In this document: one piece after another, positions 15,873 through 23,531 of the stretch
Layout: every line of letters begins with the position of its first letter
How positions within the stretch are numbered: the first letter of the stretch is position 1
From: Dehalococcoidia bacterium
GTDB lineage: Bacteria; Chloroflexota; Dehalococcoidia; E44-bin15
NCBI GenBank assembly: GCA_041649635.1
Contig: JBAZMV010000001.1
Span: 682,001-746,000, forward strand
Length of the DNA: 64,000 nucleotides
Direction of reading: 5' to 3'
Notes under the pieces: generated by a model
Databases searched by the model: none
The model's input: only the letters and a program-made list of their open reading frames with translations
Told to the model about the DNA's origin: nothing
Made by a program: the position numbers and the translations under genes

Positions 15873-16882
15873 TTAAAGAGGCTATCGATATAGTGGTTAA
15901 AGGCAGCTCGCTCGACATGGAGCAGGCGGCGCAGGTCATGAATGAGATTATGGATGGTGTGGCCACGCCAGCGCAGTTCGGGGCATTCGTCACGGCGCTG
16001 CGGCTCAAGGGCGAGACGGTGCACGAGATAGCGGGCATGGCTAAAGTCATGCGCGAGAAATCGCTGCCGGTTAAAGCGGATGGGCCTCTGGTTGATACCT
16101 GCGGCACGGGCGGGGACGGCACCAAGACGTTCAATATTTCGACCACAGCGGCCTTCGTCGTGGCCGGGGCGGGGGTCAAGGTAGCCAAGCACGGAAACCG
16201 CGGCATGTCCAGCGGCTGCGGCAGCGCCGATGTGCTCGATGCGCTGGGTGTGAAATACGACATCGATGCGAAAGGCGTCGAGTGTTGTCTTGAAAAGATC
16301 GGCATCGGCTTCATGTTCGCGCCGCGCTTCCACCCGGCGATGAAGTTCGCCGTCAACCCGAGAAAAGAGATCGGCATCCGCACCGTGTTCAATATTCTTG
16401 GCCCCATGACCAACCCGGCGCGGGCGCAATCGCAGCTCCTCGGCGTGTTCAGCGACGAGCTGGCCCTGACGATGGCCGAGGTGCTGGGAATCTTAGGCTG
16501 CGGCCATGCGCTGGCCGTGCACGGCGAGGACGGCATGGACGAGATTACGCTCGGCGGAAAAACGACAGTGTGCGAGCTCAAAGAAGGCGCGGTTGCGCGA
16601 TATTACATCGAGCCTGAGGACTTTGGTTTCACGAGGACGAGCGTCGATAAGCTGAGAGGCGGCCCGCCCAAGGAGAACGCCGACATACTTCGTGTAGTTC
16701 TGCACGGCGAGAAGGGTCCCTATCGCGATATCACGCTACTCAACGCTGCCGCGGCCCTCGTCGCCGCCGACATGGCGAAAGACCTTAAAGAGGGCGTGAA
16801 GCTGGCCGCCGAATCAATAGACATCCACGCCGCTATGAAGAAGCTGGACGAGCTGAGGGAGCTGACGCAAAGCCTGGTGTAG
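15869..16882 (+). CDS. trpD: Anthranilate phosphoribosyltransferase
   Basis: A 337-residue TrpD joining anthranilate to phosphoribosyl pyrophosphate. Motifs: VDTCGTGGDGTKTFNISTTAAFVVAGAGVKVAKHGNRG (PRPP and anthranilate loops), SSGCGSADVLDALG, FAPRFHPAM and RTVFNILGPMTNPA. Starts inside the trpG stop (ATGA). Its TAG stop at 16880-16882 is the TAG of a GTAGGGTGGG palindrome that starts at 16879, so a repeat insertion has probably set the present C-terminus. Confidence 0.96.
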   Translation: MIKEAIDIVVKGSSLDMEQAAQVMNEIMDGVATPAQFGAFVTALRLKGETVHEIAGMAKVMREKSLPVKADGPLVDTCGTGGDGTKTFNISTTAAFVVAGAGVKVAKHGNRGMSSGCGSADVLDALGVKYDIDAKGVECCLEKIGIGFMFAPRFHPAMKFAVNPRKEIGIRTVFNILGPMTNPARAQSQLLGVFSDELALTMAEVLGILGCGHALAVHGEDGMDEITLGGKTTVCELKEGAVARYYIEPEDFGFTRTSVDKLRGGPPKENADILRVVLHGEKGPYRDITLLNAAAALVAADMAKDLKEGVKLAAESIDIHAAMKKLDELRELTQSLV

Positions 16883-16958
16883 GGTGGGTTACTTACTCGG
16901 AGCTAACCCACCTTCGCAATATATTGTGGTGGGTTTCGCTGCGCTCTACCCACCCTAC
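16879..16958. repeat. GTAGGGTGGG palindromic repeat overlapping the trpD stop
   Basis: Outer arms GTAGGGTGGG (16879-16888) and CCCACCCTAC (16949-16958), with inner inverted pieces GGTTAC...GCTAACCCACC and GGTGGGTTTCGCTGC...GCTCTACCCACC. It has the shape of a mobile palindromic element inserted at the end of trpD. Confidence 0.75.
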
Positions 16959-17003
16959 GGTTTGAGAGCTACCGACGGGGGTTGATATGACGAATACGGA
17001 AAC

Positions 17004-17131
17004 AAGAGGTGCAGGAGATTTTCGTTGACAGCTATGAGGGAGTGCAGAGGGTCTTCCCTCTGCCGGGGTTTTAGGGGTGTCCCCTATCCTTTTTTAAAAT
17101 CCCCCAAGATTGGGGGATAACAGGGGGCTGA
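17004..17131 (+). repeat. Three-hairpin repeat, copy 3 (expanded first stem)
   Basis: This copy sits between trpD and trpC. The first stem is replaced by a longer segment with its own pairing (GCAGAGGG/CCCTCTGC); stems 2 and 3 are standard. The tail CAGGGGGCTGA ends eight bases before the trpC ATG and provides its only purine-rich ribosome-site candidate. Confidence 0.85.
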
Positions 17132-17138
17132 TTATCTG

Positions 17139-17927
17139 ATGATCCTAGATGAAATAGTCCAATCGAAAAAGGAATCGCTGGAACTGCGGAAACGCGAGAT
17201 GCCGCTCAGAGAGTTGAAGCGGCGTTGCACCGTCATGAAGCGCAAGCCGATAGACTTCGCCGCCGCATTGCGCGGCGATGATATCCGGCTCATCGCCGAG
17301 GTGAAGAAGGCCTCGCCCTCGAAAGGCGTCATAAATGCCGACATCGACCCGGTCAGCCTGGCGACAACTTATGCGGCAAACGGAGCCGCGGCGATATCGA
17401 TACTCACCGAGGAGAAATATTTCAAGGGCAGCATCGATTACCTGAGAGAGATAAGAGAAGCTTTCGATGCAAAAAAAATCCGGGTGCCGCTGCTACGCAA
17501 GGATTTCATCTTCGACCCGTACCAGATATACGAATCGAGAGCCTGCGGCGCCGACGCGCTGCTGCTCATCGTAGCGATATTGGACGACGATAAGCTGGTG
17601 CAGTTGATCAATCTCAGCTACACGCTGGGAATGAAGTGCCTGGTAGAAGTACACGATGAGAACGAGATCAGACGCGCCGTAGCCAGCGGGTGCCGGGTGA
17701 TCGGCATCAACAACCGCGATCTTACAACATTCGATGTCGATCTGCATACGACCGAGCGCCTGCGCCCGTTCGTGCCCGACGACTGCATCGTAGTAAGCGA
17801 GAGCGGCATAAAAAGCCGCGCAGATGTGGAGAAACTATACAGGTGGAAGGTGAATGCCATGCTGGTGGGAGAGGTGCTCTCCGCCGCCGATGATGCTGCC
17901 AAGAAAATGAAGGAGCTAATGTCATGA
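17139..17927 (+). CDS. trpC: Indole-3-glycerol phosphate synthase
   Basis: A 262-residue TrpC, which closes the indole ring from carboxyphenylaminodeoxyribulose phosphate. TIM-barrel motifs: IAEVKKASPSKGVI, SILTEEKYFKGSIDYL, LLRKDFIFDPYQIYESRACGADALLLI, CLVEVHDENE, IGINNRDLTTF and VSESGIKSRADV. The catalytic Lys and Glu residues in these blocks are retained. The ATG follows the repeat tail directly; AGGGGG at 17122-17127, 11 bases upstream, is the only ribosome-site candidate. Its stop overlaps trpF (ATGA). Confidence 0.96.
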   Translation: MILDEIVQSKKESLELRKREMPLRELKRRCTVMKRKPIDFAAALRGDDIRLIAEVKKASPSKGVINADIDPVSLATTYAANGAAAISILTEEKYFKGSIDYLREIREAFDAKKIRVPLLRKDFIFDPYQIYESRACGADALLLIVAILDDDKLVQLINLSYTLGMKCLVEVHDENEIRRAVASGCRVIGINNRDLTTFDVDLHTTERLRPFVPDDCIVVSESGIKSRADVEKLYRWKVNAMLVGEVLSAADDAAKKMKELMS

Positions 17928-18571
17928 CCAGGGTAAAGATTTGCGGAATAAAGGAGCCGTCGCAGGCCGTCGCCGCCGCCAAGGCCGGAGCCGACTATAT
18001 CGGCATCGTGATGGCCCCGTCTAAACGACAGGTCGATATCGAGCAGGCTAGAGCTATCGCGGCCGCGGTGAAAGGGAGCCGTACGCTCTCGGTAGGCGTA
18101 TTCGTCAACATGCCTGCCAGCGAGATAAACCGCATCGCCAAGTACTGCAACTTCGACCGCATACAGCTGAGCGGCGATGAACCCTGGGAATATGTGCAGG
18201 AGCTGCACCGCCCCGCCATCAAGGCCATAAAAATATCTAAGGAATACTCCAGCGAGAAGCTGGTGAGCGAGTTGTCAGGCGGCTATAAGAAGGCCAACTA
18301 CTACTTCCTGCCGCTGCTGGATTGCGCCGTCAACGGAAGCTACGGCGGCACCGGCAAGGCGTTCGACTGGGCGATAGCCAAAGCAGCCGCGGGCAAATAC
18401 CGCTTTGTGCTCGCCGGCGGCCTCACACCGGCGAACGTAGCCTGGGCTATAGCGGCGGCACGGCCATGGGGCGTGGACGTATCCAGCGGAGTGGAGACCA
18501 ACGGCGTGAAAGATATCGGCAAAATAAAGAGGTTCATCTCAACGGTGAGAAGGATCGACTCCACACCGTAG
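17924..18571 (+). CDS. trpF: Phosphoribosylanthranilate isomerase
   Basis: A 215-residue TrpF that carries out the Amadori rearrangement before TrpC. VKICGIKEPSQAVAAAKAGADYIGIV has the catalytic Cys; LPLLDCAVNGSYGGTGKAFDW carries the general-acid Asp region; the phosphate-binding end is VLAGGLTPANV and GVDVSSGVETNGVKD. Overlaps the trpC stop by four bases. A palindrome and a three-hairpin repeat follow before trpB. Confidence 0.95.
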   Translation: MTRVKICGIKEPSQAVAAAKAGADYIGIVMAPSKRQVDIEQARAIAAAVKGSRTLSVGVFVNMPASEINRIAKYCNFDRIQLSGDEPWEYVQELHRPAIKAIKISKEYSSEKLVSELSGGYKKANYYFLPLLDCAVNGSYGGTGKAFDWAIAKAAAGKYRFVLAGGLTPANVAWAIAAARPWGVDVSSGVETNGVKDIGKIKRFISTVRRIDSTP

Positions 18572-18604
18572 GGCGAGTTATAAACCCGTCGTTAAATATA
18601 AGCT

Positions 18605-18631
18605 GTGGATTCCGGCCTACGCCGGAATGAC
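18605..18631. repeat. GGATTCCGGC palindrome
   Basis: GGATTCCGGCCTACGCCGGAATGACG, a short inverted repeat (ATTCCGGC/GCCGGAAT) ending in ATGACG. A relative (GGATCCCGGTTTTCACCGGAACGACG) lies at 20786-20811. Both sit directly before a copy of the three-hairpin repeat. Confidence 0.7.
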
Positions 18632-18643
18632 GAACTCGACAAT

Positions 18644-18736
18644 AAGAGGTGCAGGAGATTTCTCTCCTGCCGGGGGCACTGGGGGTGTCCCCCAGCTTTT
18701 TCCCTTCCCCCAAGAATGGGGGATACAGGGGGTTGA
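18644..18736 (+). repeat. Three-hairpin repeat, copy 4
   Basis: Between trpF and trpB. Stem 1 GCAGGAGA/TCTCCTGC; stem 2 CTGGGG/CCCCAG, where most copies have TAGGGG/CCCCTA, so two base pairs have changed together; stem 3 TCCCCCA/TGGGGGA; tail CAGGGGGTTGA. Confidence 0.88.
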
Positions 18737-18764
18737 TTATCACTTAGTCAGAGGTAAAAAGCAG

Positions 18765-19967
18765 ATGAAGAACGCGACACAATTACCCGATAGAAATGGC
18801 CACTTCGGCCAATTCGGCGGCAAGTACGTGCCGGAGACGCTCATGGCCGCCCTGGACGAGCTCGAAAAAGCCTACCGCCAGTCCTGCCGCGACGCCAATT
18901 TTAAAGCCGAGCTCAAAGCCATGCTCAAAGACTACGTGGGGCGACCCACGCCGCTATATTTCGCCTCACAGATGACGAAGCACTGCGGCGGGGCACAGAT
19001 ATACCTCAAGCGCGAGGACCTGACCCACACCGGAGCGCACAAGATAAACAACGCCCTGGGGCAGGGGCTTTTAGCTAAGCGACTGAATAAAAAAAGAATA
19101 GTCGCCGAGACCGGAGCCGGGCAGCACGGCGTGGCCGCGGCCACCGTATGCGCCGTACTCGACATGGAATGCGTGGTCTACATGGGAGAGGAGGACATAC
19201 AGCGCCAGTCGCTCAACGTCTTCCGCATGAAGCTGCTAGGCGCGGAAGTGCGCCCGGTGTCCAGCGGCAGCAGGACGCTGAAAGACGCGATAAATGAAGC
19301 GATTCGCGACTGGGTAACAAATGTCGACACCACACACTACCTGCTGGGCAGCGCGCTGGGCCCGCACCCCTACCCCATAATGGTGCGCGGCTTCCAGTCG
19401 GTCATCGGGAAGGAGGCGCGCAGGCAGATGTTGAAAACGACTGGCCGCTTGCCCGATTACATCGTCGCCTGCGTGGGCGGGGGCAGTAACGCGATAGGAA
19501 TATTCCATCCGTTCCTGCACGACAAGAGCGTCAAGCTCATCGGCGTCGAGGCCGGCGGGCTGGGCATCGCCAGCGGCAAGCACAGCGCCCGTTTCAGCGG
19601 CGGCGGCATCGGCGTGCTGCACGGAACGAAATCGTACGTGCTGCAGGACGAGTACGGGCAGATAAAGGAGACGCACAGCATCTCGGCCGGGCTGGACTAC
19701 CCCGGCGTGGGGCCGGAACACAGCCTGCTCATGGAAACGAAGCGCGCCGAGTACGCAATCGCTACCGACGACGAGGCGCTTGAGGGTTTTAAACTGCTAT
19801 CCGAGAAGGAGGGCATCATACCGGCGCTGGAGTCGGCGCACGCGGTGTACTACGCCGCTAAGCTGGCCTCCGGACTGCCCAAAAGCAAGAGCATTCTCGT
19901 CAACCTGAGCGGCCGCGGCGACAAGGACATGGGCATCGTGGCCGGGGCGCTGGGGGTGAAGCTGTGA
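18765..19967 (+). CDS. trpB: Tryptophan synthase beta chain
   Basis: A 400-residue PLP enzyme condensing indole with serine. Start at ATG 18765 (MKNATQLPDRNGHFGQFGGKYVPETLM), preceded by AGAGGT; the open frame to 18627 reads through the repeat and is not coding. The PLP lysine is in KREDLTHTGAHKINNALGQ, the substrate loop in AETGAGQHGVA, and the phosphate-binding loop in CVGGGSNAIG. This is the standard TrpB1 type with the TrpA-interacting segment. GTGA overlap with trpA. Confidence 0.97.
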   Translation: MKNATQLPDRNGHFGQFGGKYVPETLMAALDELEKAYRQSCRDANFKAELKAMLKDYVGRPTPLYFASQMTKHCGGAQIYLKREDLTHTGAHKINNALGQGLLAKRLNKKRIVAETGAGQHGVAAATVCAVLDMECVVYMGEEDIQRQSLNVFRMKLLGAEVRPVSSGSRTLKDAINEAIRDWVTNVDTTHYLLGSALGPHPYPIMVRGFQSVIGKEARRQMLKTTGRLPDYIVACVGGGSNAIGIFHPFLHDKSVKLIGVEAGGLGIASGKHSARFSGGGIGVLHGTKSYVLQDEYGQIKETHSISAGLDYPGVGPEHSLLMETKRAEYAIATDDEALEGFKLLSEKEGIIPALESAHAVYYAAKLASGLPKSKSILVNLSGRGDKDMGIVAGALGVKL

Positions 19968-20755
19968 ACCGCATAGATGCATTCTTCGATAAGAATCGAC
20001 CGATTAAACGCAAGGCGCTAGTCGCATATCTGACCGTGGGCTATCCAAATATAGACGCGACGCTCGAGATCGCGATCGCACTGGTCGACAGCGGCTGCGA
20101 CATCATCGAGATGGGCATACCCTTCTCCGACCCGCTGGCCGACGGCGCCACGATACAGCGCGCCAGCCAGCGCGCGCTGGAAGCAGGCATCACGCCGGGC
20201 AAATGTCTGGAGGTAGCCGCCAAGCTGCGTAAGAGGGTCGACATACCCCTGCTTTTCATGGGCTACTACAACCCGATGCTTCATTACGGATTTGATAAGT
20301 TCTGCATCGCATCACACAAAGCGGGCATCGACGGCTTCATCGTGCCCGACCTGCCGCCCGACGAAGGCAGCGAGGCCGAGGCTATCATGAAAAAACATGG
20401 CCTCGACCTGGTATATCTGGTGGCTCCGACCAGTTCCTCGCAAGAACGCTTGAAGTTCATCGCGGACAGGGCTCAGGGCTTCATATACGTGGTCTCGCTC
20501 AAGGGCGTCACCGGCGCGCGATCGACGATGTCGACCGACCTTGAAGATTTCATTTCGCGGATACGCAAGATAACGGATAAGCCGCTGTGTGTTGGTTTCG
20601 GCATCTCCACGCCGGAGCAGGCACAGCGCGCGGCCGGGCTTGCCGACGGCGTCATCATCGGAAGCCGCATCCTCGACATCATCGAGAAGAGCAAGCGCCC
20701 GGCAGCCGACGTGAAGGTCTTCATCGCGGATGTTCGCTCAGCCATCGACGCATAA
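19964..20755 (+). CDS. trpA: Tryptophan synthase alpha chain
   Basis: A 263-residue TrpA that cleaves indole-3-glycerol phosphate and channels indole to TrpB. The catalytic Glu is in IIEMGIPFSDPLADGATIQ, the catalytic Asp in GFIVPDLPPDEG, and the phosphate site in GFGISTPEQA and GVIIGSR. GTG start overlaps the trpB stop. Last gene of the operon; a GTAGGGGC palindrome starts three bases after its stop. Confidence 0.96.
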   Translation: MNRIDAFFDKNRPIKRKALVAYLTVGYPNIDATLEIAIALVDSGCDIIEMGIPFSDPLADGATIQRASQRALEAGITPGKCLEVAAKLRKRVDIPLLFMGYYNPMLHYGFDKFCIASHKAGIDGFIVPDLPPDEGSEAEAIMKKHGLDLVYLVAPTSSSQERLKFIADRAQGFIYVVSLKGVTGARSTMSTDLEDFISRIRKITDKPLCVGFGISTPEQAQRAAGLADGVIIGSRILDIIEKSKRPAADVKVFIADVRSAIDA

Positions 20756-20757
20756 TG

Positions 20758-20780
20758 TAGGGGCGAATGGCCATTCGCCC
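20758..20780. repeat. REP-like palindrome GTAGGGGC after trpA
   Basis: GTAGGGGCGAATGG followed by CCATTCGCCC: same GTAGGGGC head as the palindromes next to the REP transposase at 4.2-4.6 kb. Confidence 0.75.
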
Positions 20781-20820
20781 TTTGTGGATCCCGGTTTTCA
20801 CCGGAACGACGTGTAAGAAA

Positions 20821-20915
20821 AAGAGGTGCAGGAGACTTTTCTCCTGCCGGGGTTCTAGGGGTGTCCCCTATCCTTTTTTTCAATTCCCCCATGATTGGGG
20901 GACACAGGGGGTTGA
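20821..20915 (+). repeat. Three-hairpin repeat, copy 5
   Basis: Downstream of trpA and upstream of the DUF1015 gene. Canonical stems GCAGGAGA/TCTCCTGC, TAGGGG/CCCCTA and TCCCCCA/TGGGGGA, tail CAGGGGGTTGA. A good reference copy. Confidence 0.88.
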
Positions 20916-20941
20916 CCGGTTTTCATCATACAAAACTCTAA

Positions 20942-20971
20942 TTGACCTCCTGCCTCCGTCTTTGCTATAGT
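20942..20971 (+). promoter_or_regulatory. Promoter implying a leaderless transcript
   Basis: TTGACC (20942-20947) and TATAGT (20966-20971) are 18 bases apart. The GTG start of the next gene begins at 20979, seven bases after the -10 box, where transcription itself should start. No Shine-Dalgarno sequence is present. Confidence 0.6.
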
Positions 20972-20978
20972 AAGCGCT

Positions 20979-22298
20979 GTGGCTGTTGTTAAACCGTTCC
21001 GCGGTCTCAGATACAACCTTGATCGCATCGGCGATCCCTCGGCAGTAATCACGCCACCATACGATGTGATATCATCTGCGGAGCAGCTTCGCTATTATGA
21101 TTTAAACCCCTACAATGTCATTCGTCTAGACTACGGAATCGACGAAGCGAAAGACACCCCCAAAAATAACAAATACACACGCGCCGCAGGTTATGTCAAA
21201 CAGTGGCTAGATGAAGGAATACTTACTCGCGAGGAACGTCCGGCGCTTTATCTCATCAAGCATCGATTTACACACAACGACTGTGATTACAGCCGGTTAA
21301 GCCTCATGGCCCGGGTTAAGCTGGAGGACCTCACGACCGGTTGCGTCCGCCCGCATGAAAAAACGATGAGCAAGCCGCGCGAGGATCGCATGAAACTGCT
21401 CAAAGCCTGCGCCGTGAACTTCAGTCCGGTCATGGTGCTGTTCCGCTACAAACCCGGAGGCTTTGAGGAGCTATTCGCCGACGTTATCAAACGGCCGGCA
21501 CCGCATGCCAAGGATAAGGACGGCGTGGAGTTCGCCATGTGGGCCATCACCGACAATGCTACCATACCGAAAGTTTCCAAGCTGCTCGCCGATAAGATGC
21601 TGTACATCGCCGATGGCCACCACCGCTACGAGACGGCTCTCAATTACAGTCGCGATCGCAAGGCAGCCAGCCCATCCGACAGCTACGATGCGCCGTACAA
21701 CTACGTTATGATGACCATCACGCCGGCCGAAGATCCAAATCTGCTCATGCTGCCGACCCATCGCATTATAAAAGGGCTGAAACAAAGCGCGCTGGATTCG
21801 CTGAAAGATAAAATTGCCGAATATTTCGACAGCGAAACGCTCCCGCCGCATTCCAAAGCAACGGAATCGCTTAAGCACTGGATAGACGCTCTTCAGAAGA
21901 ACCGTAATACCAGCTTCGGGCTATACGGGCTGGACGGCGAAAAGCTCTGCGTCCTGCATGCGAAAAAAGGCGTTGACCTGAAAGTCGACGGTGAGGCCGG
22001 GGACGACGCGGTCAGCGGCCTTGATGTGACCATACTCCATCGGCTTATCCTTCGCCGTATTCTTAAGATAGACAGCCCCAAGCTGGAGGAGGAATGCCTG
22101 GAGTACACCCGCGACGGCATCGAAGCTATAAAGAGTGTGAACAAAGGCGGCCATCAGCTTGCGTTCTTCCTCAATCCGACACCTATCGCTGATATGTTGG
22201 CCGTGGCCGATGCAAAACTTAGGATGCCGCAGAAATCAACATACTTCTATCCTAAGACACCGACAGGCCTGGTGATGAACCCCCTGTGGGACGACTAA
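20979..22298 (+). CDS. DUF1015 family protein
   Basis: A 439-residue protein of the DUF1015 family, widespread in bacteria and archaea and of undetermined biochemical function. The N-terminus VVKPFRGLRYN, the block ITPPYDVISSAEQLRYY, the central VRPHEKTMSKPREDRMKLL and the signature IADGHHRYETALNY are all present. It starts at GTG; no ribosome site precedes it (see the promoter). The conserved Asp-Gly-His-His suggests an enzyme, but I will not assign a reaction. It overlaps the convergent GalT-like gene by four bases. Confidence 0.85.
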   Translation: MAVVKPFRGLRYNLDRIGDPSAVITPPYDVISSAEQLRYYDLNPYNVIRLDYGIDEAKDTPKNNKYTRAAGYVKQWLDEGILTREERPALYLIKHRFTHNDCDYSRLSLMARVKLEDLTTGCVRPHEKTMSKPREDRMKLLKACAVNFSPVMVLFRYKPGGFEELFADVIKRPAPHAKDKDGVEFAMWAITDNATIPKVSKLLADKMLYIADGHHRYETALNYSRDRKAASPSDSYDAPYNYVMMTITPAEDPNLLMLPTHRIIKGLKQSALDSLKDKIAEYFDSETLPPHSKATESLKHWIDALQKNRNTSFGLYGLDGEKLCVLHAKKGVDLKVDGEAGDDAVSGLDVTILHRLILRRILKIDSPKLEEECLEYTRDGIEAIKSVNKGGHQLAFFLNPTPIADMLAVADAKLRMPQKSTYFYPKTPTGLVMNPLWDD

Positions 22299-23344
22299 TA
22301 CTCAAAACATTTCCGCATGTCCGATGCCACCTGCTCCGGCACAGCCTCGATTATGGATACGCCGTAGAAACGCTCCATAGGCCCCGAATCGTTGGTATAC
22401 AGCGATTGGAATACGGGCCTTGAAATCATGCGCGCGCTGAAGCGGAAATGCCCCGGGTGCTCGTCTATAGCAGCAGAATAAGTGACAAGGTTAAACGAGT
22501 TTATCCCCATTTTCTTGTAGCCGTGCAGCACGCGCACGACTGCATCGGCGAAATCCCGTACGTGCTTTTCGTCGAAATCCGCTATGCCGCTGACCCGCTT
22601 GGATATAATCTGAACATCGCGATTGCCTCGCGGAGAAAAGGTGGCGATAACAGCTACCGACGCGTTCTCTCCTATAAACCTATCGCCACTTTCCTTTTCG
22701 ATAGCTATTAGCTCCTGCCAGAAATTTGCACCAGTATCGCGCAGATAGCCTTCACTTTCACTCAAAAGGTCGGCTAGTTCCGGCATGGGTGTGCGTTCCA
22801 GGGCGATCTGAACATGGGGATGAATGATACTGGCGCCGCTGGGAGGCAGATAATTCCAGATCCACGCGGGGTATCTGGCGCCTGCATCGTACTTGCGGAT
22901 AGAAACCGTATATTTCTGGACTGCCGTAAGATTGTCTACTATCATGTCGGGCGTGAATTCGTCAAGTTCCAGATAATGACAATCTGTTATTGTCGCTACG
23001 GCATGGTGCTCCGCAAATGGATATAGATTAGGGAACAATATACTTTGGCCGACTGTTATGCGACCGTCAGTATTTTCCGATAGAATTTCCGCTACGAACT
23101 TAGACGTCGCTCCATCGATATTCTCCCTGCAGAAATAGCATCCGTCGGCCGAGTGCGAAACAATATCTGATACGTTAATTTTAATCTTCTGTGCTTGTTT
23201 CACGCGCTTAGCCCTATCAAGGCTGATGCGGCTGCGGTATCCGGTAAGCGGATCGCTGCGATACTCTATCGGCTTTGTCTCACGCTTAAAACCGCGCAAC
23301 GGATTAAGGAATTCAACTTTTACCGTCTCTTTTAGAAATTCCAT
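22295..23344 (-). CDS. GalT-like HIT-superfamily nucleotidyltransferase
   Basis: A 349-residue protein related to galactose-1-phosphate uridylyltransferase. NPLRGFKRETKP and RSDPLTGYRSRIS match GalT-like N-terminal motifs; CYFC near residue 69 is a candidate metal site; FPNLYPFAEHHAV and SIIHPHVQIA contain the HIT-type HPHxQ nucleophile motif. True GalT usually keeps more Cys/His zinc ligands, so the substrate may be a different sugar-phosphate or nucleotide. It is convergent with the DUF1015 gene (four-base overlap) and divergent from the CetZ-like gene. Confidence 0.78.
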   Translation of the reverse strand: MEFLKETVKVEFLNPLRGFKRETKPIEYRSDPLTGYRSRISLDRAKRVKQAQKIKINVSDIVSHSADGCYFCRENIDGATSKFVAEILSENTDGRITVGQSILFPNLYPFAEHHAVATITDCHYLELDEFTPDMIVDNLTAVQKYTVSIRKYDAGARYPAWIWNYLPPSGASIIHPHVQIALERTPMPELADLLSESEGYLRDTGANFWQELIAIEKESGDRFIGENASVAVIATFSPRGNRDVQIISKRVSGIADFDEKHVRDFADAVVRVLHGYKKMGINSFNLVTYSAAIDEHPGHFRFSARMISRPVFQSLYTNDSGPMERFYGVSIIEAVPEQVASDMRKCFEY

Positions 23345-23455
23345 AAGTCCACCCCGAAAATCAGGGTTTCATTATAACATCGCAAGATTTATATAAACAT
23401 ACCCAGTCCGGCACATGACACAGCGGAATTAATCATAAACGTAACGACTCTAGTA

Positions 23456-23484
23456 TTGACAGTGGAAATCAACAGTAAGATAAT
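23456..23484 (+). promoter_or_regulatory. Strong sigma-70-type promoter for the CetZ-like gene
   Basis: TTGACA (23456-23461) and GATAAT (23479-23484) with a 17-base spacer. The leader carries AAGGAGG immediately before ATG 23532. Confidence 0.72.
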
Positions 23485-23531
23485 ACTTAAATACCTTTTA
23501 CCGGAAGCGGGGATAAAACAAGGAGGCAGTA

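Noticed and set aside
18627..18764. N-terminal extension of TrpB
   Set aside because: The extra 46 residues are the translated repeat; ATG 18765 has its own ribosome site.
13714..20915. CRISPR array
   Set aside because: Copies are kilobases apart, ~95 bp long and structured; no short repeats with spacers.
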